The position numbers and the translations under genes are program-made. A DNA stretch of 64,000 nt from Sipunculus nudus (taxonomy: Eukaryota > Annelida > Sipuncula > Golfingiida > Sipunculidae): NCBI GenBank assembly GCA_026874595.1, contig CM049311.1, positions 62,068,453 to 62,132,452 of the forward strand. Direction: 5' to 3'. The notes below the pieces were generated by a model. That model had not been told where the DNA came from, ran no database searches, and was given only the letters and a program-made list of their open reading frames with translations. Shown piece after piece: positions 1 to 10,600 of the stretch (positions are counted from its first letter, which is position 1; each line of letters begins with the position of its first letter).

Positions 1-309
1 AAGAGGAAAGGGGCCCTCCTACTTGGTTATAGTAAAGTTCTAAATATATGATTGTAAACTAATACTCTGACAAGACTGTCATGAAGAAAAACAGTAAAAG
101 TTTTGAGATACTGTGATGCATATGAAAATTTACAGATGGACAGGCAAGTGGACAGAATGGACTAATACCTTTATTTCACTTTCAAGGGAATAATGCATTT
201 AAGTTTATATATAATCCTATTTTTTTAAGCATATCCACTTTTTCAATTAAGAAGTTTTTATCTGAATCATTTTTTTATTTACACGTTTTATAAATTTTTA
301 ATAAAAAAC

Positions 310-440
310 CTGAAAATATAAGTTAAAATATTAGAATTGTTGCAAAAGTTGCAATCATTATATATACAGAGTAAAAAACTGAAACTATAAGTTAAAATAT
401 TAGAATTGTTGCAAAAGTTGCAATCATCATATATCCAGAG
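310..440. repeat. two-copy tandem repeat, 69-bp unit
   Basis: The unit with TTAGAATTGTTGCAAAAGTT occurs twice, 69 bp apart, with few differences. The rest of 1-1140 is AT-rich non-coding sequence with no other recognisable feature. Confidence 0.8.
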
Positions 441-983
441 TGTAGCTCATATTGGGTCATATTATGCATACATATATATTTTATTATTTTTAAATCATAA
501 ATGTTTAAACTGAATTTAAAAGAAAATAATGCCTCAACATGGCATCTACAAGAACATTCCTTGAATCACTATTAAAAAGTTTTGCACTTTGGAGTTTTCA
601 GTACATGCTTAATTTTATTCATCAAAATAAAATAAAAGTAAATTAGATTAAATAAAACATCTTTTCAAATAAGGTATACACACTGTTGGTTGAATGAGGG
701 ACAAACAATATCATTGTGCTAATTACTATCCCAGTTTTAATTTTTTACTGGAATTAATAGTCAATTTCACACCTGGTGAAGTTTTTATTCTTCTGAAGTA
801 AGGAATTACTTATCTCATGAACATCCACACTTTCATAGCAATACACCACTTTGTGGACACAATTAAATGTACACTTTAATCATTGTAACCCTGGTGGTAC
901 AATACAAAATCTAAAATGTAGCATGTCCAAGAATAAAATAAAATACAGAAAATTATAACATTCATCTAGTTTATGCACCAGCT

Positions 984-993
984 GGGGGGGGGG
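984..993. repeat. poly-G tract
   Basis: Ten consecutive G in an AT-rich intron, followed by a G-rich stretch to about 1060. Confidence 0.9.
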
Positions 994-1149
994 AGTGCAG
1001 GGCAGAGGGGAAGCCTGCTAGTAGTGGCCAAGCTGGGCCAAGGCAAGCTGCCTAGGGTGGGTTACATAATGCAAGTGAAGGCTGTACTACTAGGTAGGCT
1101 AGATGTAAAGAACACTTGACATGGTGTATGAAAACATGAATAAAAGCTA

Positions 1150-2476
1150 TTCTTTCCAATCAATTTCTTTGAAATTTCAGATTTTAAAAGATTAAATCCT
1201 TATGTATATATGCTGTGAAAATAAAATCAACAGTGCCAAAGTTGGACAAAATTTAAGGTATTGATTTTTTATTTATGCTAATAACTTGAAAAATTTGCAA
1301 AATTCAGATCTAATTTTGGGTAAACAATTGAATCTTGATTAAATAAAGTTATATTCCTGAAAAAAAGTTTCTAGGTTCAGCAATTCTCATGTTAGGTGAG
1401 TAAATATATTTCCTGATTTTTTTAAAAATTGCATTATGTTTTGGCCCATAACTTCAAAATAATACTCAATACTAACCTAATTTTTGGTATGTTCATAGAA
1501 AATGTATAAAAGAATGTGAATACTAAATATGATCAAAAACAGATCAGTGGTTTTGATATTAGGCAGCCTTGAAGTGTAACAATGGCTTTTTTTATGGAAA
1601 ACGGAGTTTTTTTCCTTAATATCTCGAAGAAACCAAGTCCTAATGACCCAATTTTCGGTATGGTAGGAGATTTTGGGGACATCTAAAATTATGTCAACAG
1701 CCTGGGGAGCATAGAGATGTGCACTGAATGACCTACAGTCATCAAAGTGGACTGCTTGACAATGTAAGGGAATACAACAAGAGCCTCCAAAAAAATTCAA
1801 TAACTAGCCTAATTTTGCAGCTTTTATTTTCAAATTTCAGATATTAACAGATTAAATCCTTATGTATACATGCTGTGAAAATTAAATCCACAGTACTTAC
1901 AGGAAAAAAACGTGCCGTGGCCAAAGTTGGGCAAAATTTAAGGTACCAATTTTATATTTTTGCCAATATTTAAAAAAATTTAACAGATTTTGATCTAACT
2001 TTTTGTATACAATTAAATTTTGATTAATTAAAGTTGTATTACTGGAAAAAAGTCCCTACCTTTAACACTTTTGGTCTTAAGTGACCAAATATCTTCCTGA
2101 TTTTTTTACAAAGTCCATTATGTTTGGGCCCATAACTTTTTTAAATTAAATAATACTGACTTAATATCTGGCATGTACATAGGAACTATATAGAGGAATA
2201 TTTATTATAAATATGAGGAAAAACAGATGAGTAGTTTTGATATTAGGCAGTCCTGAAGATATTTTTTTTATATAAAATTGAGTTTTTTCCTTAATTTCCC
2301 AAAGGAAAGAAGTCACAAAGACCCAGTTTTCCGCTTGGTAGGATATCTTGGGGACATCTAACATATTGCCAAATTTTGGATTCCTAGATCTTATGGTTTC
2401 AAAACGTGCCATATCTACAGACGGACTGACGAAGGACAATGGACCAAGACTATAGCTCAGTCATCTGAGCTAAAAA
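1150..2476 (+). repeat. interspersed repeat family A, two units in tandem
   Basis: Two diverged units (about 1150-1800 and 1805-2476) share the blocks ATTAAATCCTTATGTAT, ATGCTGTGAAAAT, GCCAAAGTTGG and a stretch with GGGGACATCTAA. The second ends in an ACGGAC-like run and the hairpin AGCTCAGTCATCTGAGCT followed by AAAAAT. A third unit is at 8850-9593. It is probably a non-autonomous element; no coding sequence survives. Confidence 0.65.
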
Positions 2477-2479
2477 TGT

Positions 2480-3065
2480 ATGAAAAATAGAAAAAATACA
2501 GATGGTGCCACCAGTCTTCACAAACTGATTAAACTAGTCATGATCAATAAAGATGAAAGGCTTCAGAGCATAAGATGAAAAACCAGCTATGAAACTGACA
2601 TGATTGCTGTCATTTGTTGGTCTCAAATATTGAGAAAATTATTGCTTAAAAACAATAAAAATACAGGTGGTGCAACCAGGCTTCAGTAGCTGATAAAACT
2701 AGTCAATAAGCAAACACATTTTCGTAACACTAGATGAAACCACAGCTTAGGAATTAACATGTTTGCTGTCAATTGTCAGTGTAAAAAATAAAGAAAAAAT
2801 TGCGTAAAAATATTAAAATACAGGTGGTGCCATGAAACCAGTCTTGATGAACTGATAAAACTAGTCAAGATCAATAGCATACCAGGTTTCAGGACACTAG
2901 ATGAAACTACGGCTGATAAACTGACATGATTGCAGTTATTTGACGGTCACACAAGTTGAGCAAAAAATGCAGGAAAAATAGAAAAAAAAACAGGTGGCAC
3001 CACCAGTCTCATGAACTCATTAAACTAGTCATAATCAATATTTAAGGAAGGTTTCAAAGCAATCC
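2480..3065. repeat. degenerate tandem repeat, ~160-bp unit, four copies
   Basis: Blocks with ACAGGTGGTGCCACCAGTCT, AACTGATAAAACTAGTCA and GATGAAACCAC recur at about 2497, 2659, 2817 and 2985. Related single units occur at 3325-3365, 4665-4720 and 50180-50460. Confidence 0.7.
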
Positions 3066-3365
3066 ATGCATTAATTATTGAGATATTGGAGCTTTTGTAT
3101 CAAAATTTACTTTAAAATAATTATTTCTGGGGGTGTAAACAAGCCTTTTAAAATAAGCCTCAGAAAATAAGTCACATTTTTGGTTATCCAAGGAGATTTT
3201 TCATGGAAGTCCCTGGATATCATGTCAGGAGTTTCTAGATACAACAGTTATGATTTGTGCTCTATGAACGGACAACCCCTTCATTTGAAGGTCTCAAATA
3301 GAGAAAAAATGCGAAAAATTTAAAACAATACAGGTGGTACCATCAGTCTGCCAGAACTGATGAAA

Positions 3366-3972
3366 AGCAGGTGGCAGATTGTTATCACAAAGGTAGCTTT
3401 GGGACACCGGGTGGCATCAGCCCTCCAGCCCACTGTGCACCCCTTCTTGATCACTTTCCTTCCGCCAATAATGTAAACAGTTCCATGAAAGAAAACCAAA
3501 TGCAGACTACAATTTTTTTTTAGATACTTCTCTCAAGAACACCATAGGTACGAGTCTGTATACCCTGTTGGCCTAAGGACACCACAAGTGTGATGCTGTA
3601 TACCATGTTGGCCTAAGGACACCACAAGTATGATGCTGTATACCCTGGTGCTCCAAGGACATCACATCTATAATGTTGTATATCCCGGATGCCTAAGGAC
3701 ACCACAAGTATGATGCTACATACCCTGGTGTCCTTAGGACACCATAGGTATGACGCTGTATATCCTGGTGTCCTAGGGATACCCTACACATGATGCTGTG
3801 TATCCTGGTGGCCTAGGGATACCACAGGTATAATGCTGTATTCCCTGCCTGAGGACACCACAAGTATGATGCTGTGTATCAAGGTGGCTGATTGGCGGAA
3901 GGAAACAGATCGAGAAGGGTGCACAGCTGGCTATCCCAAGACCATCGTCCGTGATAGTATCTGCCACCTGCT
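3366..3972. mobile_element. TIR-bounded minisatellite element (607 bp)
   Basis: Starts AGCAGGTGGCAG and ends CTGCCACCTGCT. Subterminal arms of roughly 90-110 bp are imperfectly inverted; the best block is CTGTGCACCC...TTCCTTCCGCCAA (about 36 bp, few mismatches). The centre (3540-3880) is a 40-bp minisatellite of about eight copies. The element interrupts a family-C unit and is flanked by GATGAAA (3359-3365) and GACGAAA (3973-3979), a 7-8 bp target duplication with one change. Non-autonomous; superfamily open, hAT possible. Confidence 0.7.
3540..3880. repeat. 40-bp minisatellite
   Basis: About eight tandem copies of a 40-bp unit centred on CACCACAAGTATGATGCTGT and ATACCCTGGTGGCCTAAGGA, copies diverged by several changes. 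It forms the core of the surrounding TIR element. Confidence 0.85.
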
Positions 3973-4039
3973 GACGAAACACTCCATGATCAATATGCAA
4001 GGAGCATGGAAAGTACATAGAATATCAATGTATTAGTTA

Positions 4040-5032
4040 TTCAGATACTGGAGCGTTTGTATCAAAGTTTCAATTATTCTAAGGGGTATTTACAAGTCCC
4101 ACAGCTTGGAAGGATATGGGTAACAGAGGCTTATTTTCAGGTCTAAAGAGATTTTTCATAAGTGCAAGTAAGAGTTTATTCAGGAATAGAGGCCTTGGGG
4201 CCCAAAGTTCCAACTGTAAACATTCAATATGCCATAACATTAACAAACGAATACTTACAAACATGTGCATTCAAAGTTATATCAAATACAAATAAGTACT
4301 TGTGATTCTGTAAAATAGAAAAGAAAATTCCTGAGAGAGAATAAAAAAAAAATTCAAAATTCTCCAATGTATCACAAAGTGGTGCTATAAATATCAATTA
4401 TCTAATATTTTTTGTCTTTTTATAAAACCATAGTGAAAAAAGGCTGCTACATGTGAAATTTCTAACAGATTTTCCAAATTGAAAATTCTTTTTAAATTAT
4501 ATTCATCAGGCTGTAGCACATCATTTCTTAAATATTTCACGCATAGATCATTTGGATATTTGGATGCCAAGTAAAAAGGATTCTTGGTCCAACAGGAAAG
4601 GTTTTGTGCCCTGTTAAGAGATGACTGCTTCATCTGGGAGTTTCAATAGAAAAAAATGCATAAAAATTAAAAACAACCACCAGTCTGCAGGAACTGATGA
4701 AACACTCCAAGATATGTAAGCAAAGAATCATGGCGATCAATGCATTAGTTAGTCAGGATAGTTGAGTTTTTGTATCAAAATTTTAATTATTCTGGGGGGT
4801 ACTTTCAGGCCCCATAGCTCAGAGAATATGGGTAACAGAGACCTAATTTCAGGAGATTTTTCATGGACCTCATTTGATATCATGTTTGAAGTTTCTAGGT
4901 CTTACGGATTTGATTTGTGCCCTGCTTATAGCTGGCCAGTTGGCCGGTCAGATGGCTGGACAGCGGAACAGAAGGATGATGGATAAAGACCCATTGCAAT
5001 AGATCTGATGACTTTCAGTCAGCTGAGCTAAA
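4040..5032 (+). repeat. interspersed repeat family B units
   Basis: Two partial units (about 4040-4290 and 4770-5032) share ATTATTCTGGGGGGTA, AGAATATGGGTAACAGAG, CAGGAGATTTTTCATGG and GATTTGTGCCCTGCT. The second ends in a GGATGATGGA run and a GACTTTCAGTCAGCTGAGCT hairpin followed by AAAA. Related copies lie at 3115-3290 and 14905-15155. The remainder (4290-4660) is AT-rich with no visible feature. Confidence 0.6.
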
Positions 5033-5619
5033 AACAGCATAACACATAATAAAGAGCAAGAACTACATGTATAGCACCTGTGCTGACAGCAAACAGATGA
5101 TGATGATCACCACGACCTGCAGATTAAACAAAGCCTACATGCCTCATGCGAACCTGTGCAATGGGAGCATTGTATTTAGAAATGAGACTGAGAATCACAT
5201 CATTGATGTGCTTGGCTGGTGCAAAGTATGATGCCAAAGACAAATTTTACAATGAGATAAAATTTGGAATACATTATTTTTATTTTTGTCTGAAAATTTG
5301 ATGTGGACAGTGTAAGAAATACTTAGCTTTTGATTTTGTTTTGTTGTTAGTCACTAGGGTTTTCTTTTTGGCTGACATCACTTCTGATTTGACAATGCCC
5401 ATAGATAACTTTTTACAAATCACTTCTTCCCATGTTTTTATGGAAAAATAAATAGAAAAAAAAATTTCTACCTGCAAATGGGCACAGTATATGCAAAATC
5501 TATATTAATTGATTTTTTTATTATCAAGTTTGTTATAATGTAATATGAGATACATTTGTATAATGTTTCCTTGATCTGGGGTATGAAAAACAGCTGCTGC
5601 CACCTAGTGCACAATTTAA

Positions 5620-7370
5620 CTAGAATACGGGTAGTCGACAAGCGACTACGTGTATCCGCCTAAATCAGAGTGGAACGGGTGATGTGAGGCATGGATTAAG
5701 TGGCAAGGGGAAATAGAGTGAAGTGTTGCATATTAGTATGGATGTCTGCAGCCAAATTGTGTATGAAGGTTGCCCCCCCTACCACAAAATCCAGAAAGCC
5801 GTCCCAGTTGTATACATATGCAAAATTTAAGGCAGATAAGTCAAACCACTACATGTATATGAGTGATTTTAGCCCGTGGCAGACGATCAGATGGACGCTG
5901 AGCAAAAATGGTTGCAGGTGACGGCACCAGTTTTGCGTATGATAAAGGGCTATGTGAGAACTATACACATGCAAAACTTTGGCCCAATCGGTCAAACGGT
6001 TCCCAAGATATGAGCTTGGATGTCTGCTGCATACTAGAATGCAGGTGGCTCCACCTGTCATAAAATCAAGAGAGCTGTCGGGGATGTATAAACCTGCAAA
6101 ATTTTAGCCAGATATGTCAAACCACTGCCGAGATATGAGTGATTTAATCCCATGGCAGACAAACAGACAGGAGCTGTGCAAAAATGGCTGCAGGTGGCGC
6201 CACCAGTTTTGCGTATGTTATAAAGCTCTCCAAGGGCTACATTTGTGCAAAAAAATTTTCCTGATCGGTCAAACGGTTCCCGAGATATGAGCTTGGATGT
6301 CTGCAGCGTAAACGTGAATGTAGGTGGCGCCACCTTTCATAAAATCAGAAAAGCTATCCAGGATGTATACGCATGCCAAATTTCAGGTGAATTAGTCAAG
6401 TCACTGCAGAGATATGAGTGATTTTAACCCAAGGCAGAAGAACAGATGGACACTGTGCAAACATGGTTGCAGGTGGCGCCACCATTTTTTGTGTATGTTA
6501 TAAAGCTCTCCAAGGGCTACATTTGTGCAAAAAAATTTTCCCGATCGGTCAAACGGTTCACGAGATATGAGCTTGGATGTCTGCAGCGTAAACGTGAATG
6601 TAGGTGGCGCCACCTGTTACAAAATCAGAAAAGCCATCCAGGATGTATACGCATGCCAAATTTCAGGTGAATTAGTCAAGTCACTGCAGAGATATGAGTG
6701 ATTTTAACCCAAGGCAGACAAACAGATGGACACTGTGCAAACATGGTTGCAGGTGGCGCCACCATTTTTTGTGTATGTTATAAAGCTCTCCAAGGGCTAC
6801 ATTTGTGCAAAAAAATTTTCCTGATCGGTCAAACGGTTCCCGAGATATGAGCTTGGATGTCTGCAGCGTAAACGTGAATGTAGGTGGCGCCACCTGTCAC
6901 AAAATCAGAAAAGCCATCCAGGATGTATACGCATGCCAAATTTCAGGTGAATTAGTCAAGTCACTGCAGAGATATGAGTGATTTTAACCCAAGGCAGACG
7001 AACAGATGGACACTGTGCAAACATGGTTGCAGGTGGCGCCACCATTTTTTGTGTATTTTATAAAGCTCTCTAAGGGCTACATTTGTGCAAAAAAATTTTC
7101 CTGATCCGTCAAACGGTTCCCGAGATATGTGGTTTTATGTGTGGAAACAGACGCACAAACGGACGCAGAGCGCAGAGGAAAGGTCAGAGGTCAAAACAAA
7201 ATCGGGGCGCAGCAGTTCACATGTGACCCGAACATAATCCCGGGTTTCGTAAAATTCCGCCCAGCGGTTACGGAGGAGTTCTCCGGAAACCTACGCGGCG
7301 GCGGCGGCGGCGGCGTGCAGCTGAAAACATAGTATCCGCAAAACTCTGTTTTGGCGGATACAATAACTAT
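5620..7370 (-). mobile_element. Helentron/pearl-like non-autonomous element with 280-bp tandem core
   Basis: The same inverted block closes both ends: GTATCCGCC..AAATCAGAG at 5652-5670 and CTCTGTTTTGGCGGATAC at 7344-7361. At the left a perfect 7-bp-stem hairpin (GTAGTCG-ACAAG-CGACTAC, 5631-5649) precedes a CTAG at 5620-5623 when read on the minus strand, as at a Helitron 3' end. At the right GTATCCGC...GCGGATAC forms a second hairpin. The core is a tandem array and a short GGC run sits at about 7297-7313. Class is inferred from this layout. Confidence 0.5.
5700..7120. repeat. 280-bp tandem repeat array
   Basis: The junction CGAGATATGAGCTTGGATG recurs at 6281, 6561 and 6841 and in shortened form at 7121, exactly 280 bp apart, with a diverged earlier copy from about 6003. 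Each unit carries the palindromic GGTGGCGCCACC twice. The central copies are nearly identical, the outer ones eroded. Confidence 0.9.
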
Positions 7371-7532
7371 CAAAATGTGACTAAAACTATCCTACAACAC
7401 AGTCACAATTAAGGCTGATAAAAAAAAAACATTCACAAAGAATGGACATTCATTTACTTATAGATACATTTTGTCAATACTTTGGCCTGCTCAGTGCCCT
7501 AGAACCCTGGTCACATGACAGACTGACTTTAC

Positions 7533-7632
7533 CTTGACTGTGGTTGTGTTCCTACGCTCCCATTTACAATCACATTTCTGGCAGAATTCTACTGGGTTGG
7601 CTGGCAGAGGTCGCACAACATTGATGCAGTTA
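7533..7632 (-). CDS. TMEM9: TMEM9 coding exon 3 (Cys-rich lumenal domain, second half)
   Basis: Acceptor TTATTTTTCAG precedes the exon; the first base completes a TGT Cys codon, giving CNCINVVRPLPANPVEF, then CQKCDCKWERRNTTTVK. This matches the vertebrate CNCLHVVEP and ...CECRYEERSTTTIK segments, which lie immediately before the transmembrane helix. The donor GTAAAG follows a Lys codon in phase 0. The membrane-spanning exon must follow at lower coordinates but is not visible in 1-7532. Confidence 0.9.
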
Positions 7633-10600
7633 CTGAAAAATAAGAGTACGGTATTGCTCATAGGGACAAACATAACAAGGGACCTATGGGTCACTGTGCT
7701 CAGCTGAAGTTGACCTTGAAGGTAAAAATCTAAAATAATATCAAATGGAGATCACGTGTAAGAGGAAGAGGTAATAAAGGCCATGGTTGGTTTATATGAT
7801 TGGTTTGTATTGATGAGCAAGAAATTGTTGCAAATAATATTTAGTGACCTGACCATGTGTTTCCTAATGTTGAAACTGAAGCATGTAAGCAGTTTGTGAA
7901 CAAATGATCTGTACTATTACCATGATCATCAGTTGGCTTTTTGATTAACTGTTGACATTTCAGTAGTTTACAAATTTGTTTAATTGAATCTATTTTTTTG
8001 TATAATATATATTATTAAATATATATGTATTTTTTTATTAAATGTATACAGATGAAATATAACTAATTAACAACATAAAACAGGGCAAACAAAGCCTGAT
8101 CTCAAATTCTGCTGTGGCAGGAAAATAATGAACACATGTTTGTATTAAATCCTAATTTTTTTATCACATCAATTTTTTTTTAATTTAAGTTTATATTTCT
8201 ATACATTTCCAATAAAACAGATACAACTGAATATAAAAGTTGATTCATAATTCTCAATTGCATCATCATAAATCTCAATCTTGTCATATAACACCACACC
8301 ATGCATACAAATGTTAATTTATTTTTTACCACAAAAATATATCTTTTAAATCTGCAAAACAATAAATATCTAAAAATAATACTTGATTTAGATTTCACAA
8401 TTTTCAACTGTGTCTTTATTTATCCAAAATGTGCTTCATATTTTATAAATTTAAGCATACTGATGGGTTCAATTATATCTGTTAAAATCATTTAAAAGAA
8501 AATTAATTTCTTTAAAAATGCTACATTAACACAACATGGCATCTTCTGGATTACACTTGAATTACTTTTTTAAGGAAAGTTTTTGTATATTGGAGTGGAA
8601 ACAGCGTTACAATTAAGGAAATACAGTGAAAACAATAACAATTACTGCATTACACTTACTGAGTTGGGTTTGCAGGGGGGGGGGGGGGGGAGGATTGGGG
8701 TGGTTATATTAGAATAACTGTACACCTGTCACAGCAGGGGGTCTCCCCCAGTGACTGTAACAAATCAGAAACCTTTGCATAGCCCGACTTCCAGTGACCT
8801 GGAGTGGGACCCTGCATCTGTAATCTGTTATCAAAGCAAATGACTAAAGTAGAGCCTCAAGAAAAAAAATCAATAACTAGCTTAATTTTAAAGCTTTTAT
8901 TTTCAAATTTCAGATTTAAACAAATTAAATATTTATGTTTACATGCTGTGAAAATTAAATCAATGGTACATACAGGAGAAAAACGTGCCATGGTCAAAGT
9001 TGGGCTAAATTTAAGGTACTGATTTTACTTTTATGCTAATAACTTAAAAAATTTACAAAATTCAGATCTAATTTTGGGTAAACAATTAAATCTTAATTAA
9101 ACATAGTTATATACTTGGGAAAATAGACTCTAGTTTCAAAATTTTTCATGTTAAGTGAGTAAATATTTTTCCTGATTTTTTACAAAGTCTATTATGTTCG
9201 AGCCCATAACTTAAAGAATTTATACTTAACAGACTTAATTTCTGGCATGTACATAGGAACTATATAGAAAAATATTTATGGTAAATATGAGGAAAAACAG
9301 ATGAGTGGTTTTGATATTAGGCAGTCCTGAAGAGTGAAAATAGGTTTTTAATAAAAATTTGAGGTTTTTCCTTAATTTCTCAAAGGAATGAAGTCGCAAA
9401 GACCCAGTTTTCGGCTTGGTAGGAGATCTTGGGGACATCTAACATTATGCTGAATTTTGGATTCCTAAGTCTTACGGTTTCAAAACGTGCCACATCTACG
9501 GACGGACGGACGGACGGACGGACGGACGGACGGACGACGGACAATGGACCACGACTATAGCTCAGATGACTTATAGTCAGCTGAGCTAAAAATTCTGAGA
9601 AAGAGAAATTATTAGTTAGACCTAAATAAGAAGTTTTCAACATTTATCAAAATGATTATAGTCATCCCCTCATGTCCACCTGTTTTTTTGCCTGTTTTTT
9701 ATTTGGTACATTTTAAGGGAAACAATTATAGTGTAGAGGAGAGGATTAAAGAACCTAATTTTCAACTGGGTAACTAAATTCCTACCTTATGCCATATTTG
9801 AGTAACAGAATTTTCTGAAAATATGAGAAATCAGTCTACATTTTACAACATATCAGACCCACTTATGGCGGTCAAGGTCATTGGTCACATGCAAAAACAG
9901 CCTCAACTGACAGCTGCTGATTGGATGACCTCATGTAAACACTCTAAAAAATATACCCAGCTGAAACAAAGATGGCTACTTATGGGACATACCATATCTG
10001 CCAGATCATGATAAAGAGACAAAAATGTTGTGAAACATAAACGGGGGATTTATTGTAAAATTCTTGACTGCCATATTAGGTTGTCACTTCCATATGTTGT
10101 TTACTTGAAAAATATTGAAAAATATAAACTTTTAAGTACATCATCTACAAAAAAACAGGTGGACAGCAGGTGGTGAAATGGACTATAGTACATGAACATT
10201 ATAAAGTAAAAAATATATAAATTATTTATATTTATATTCAAGTTTTTTTTAATAATGATTCATTAAGTGATCTCCCTAAACATGCTTCAGGGACCAAGGC
10301 CCTCTATTCAAATACAGTGGTGATATTTTTTTAAGATAATTAACCCTTTTCACTGGTGTTGTAACGACACATTATCCAACAATACAATACATATCACAAT
10401 ACTTTGCTCATGAACCAATACACAATGTGATATATATATATCATATAATATAATTCAGATTCCATAACCAACTTTCCCTTGTATATCTAATTGTAAATAA
10501 GCTCTCATAAAATGTTGTTTCAAGGCCAAAATTAAATTAATTTCCAACGGCTTAACATATCAGATGCCGTTCATCTTGTTTCTCACCAGTGATGTTTCTC

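Noticed and set aside
3773-4018. 81-codon frame across the 40-bp minisatellite
   Set aside because: Reads through tandem repeat DNA.
6058-6893. Repeated minus-strand frames beginning MAPPTFTFTLQTSKLISREP
   Set aside because: The same peptide recurs only because the 280-bp tandem unit recurs; the frames end at unit boundaries and show no coding signature.
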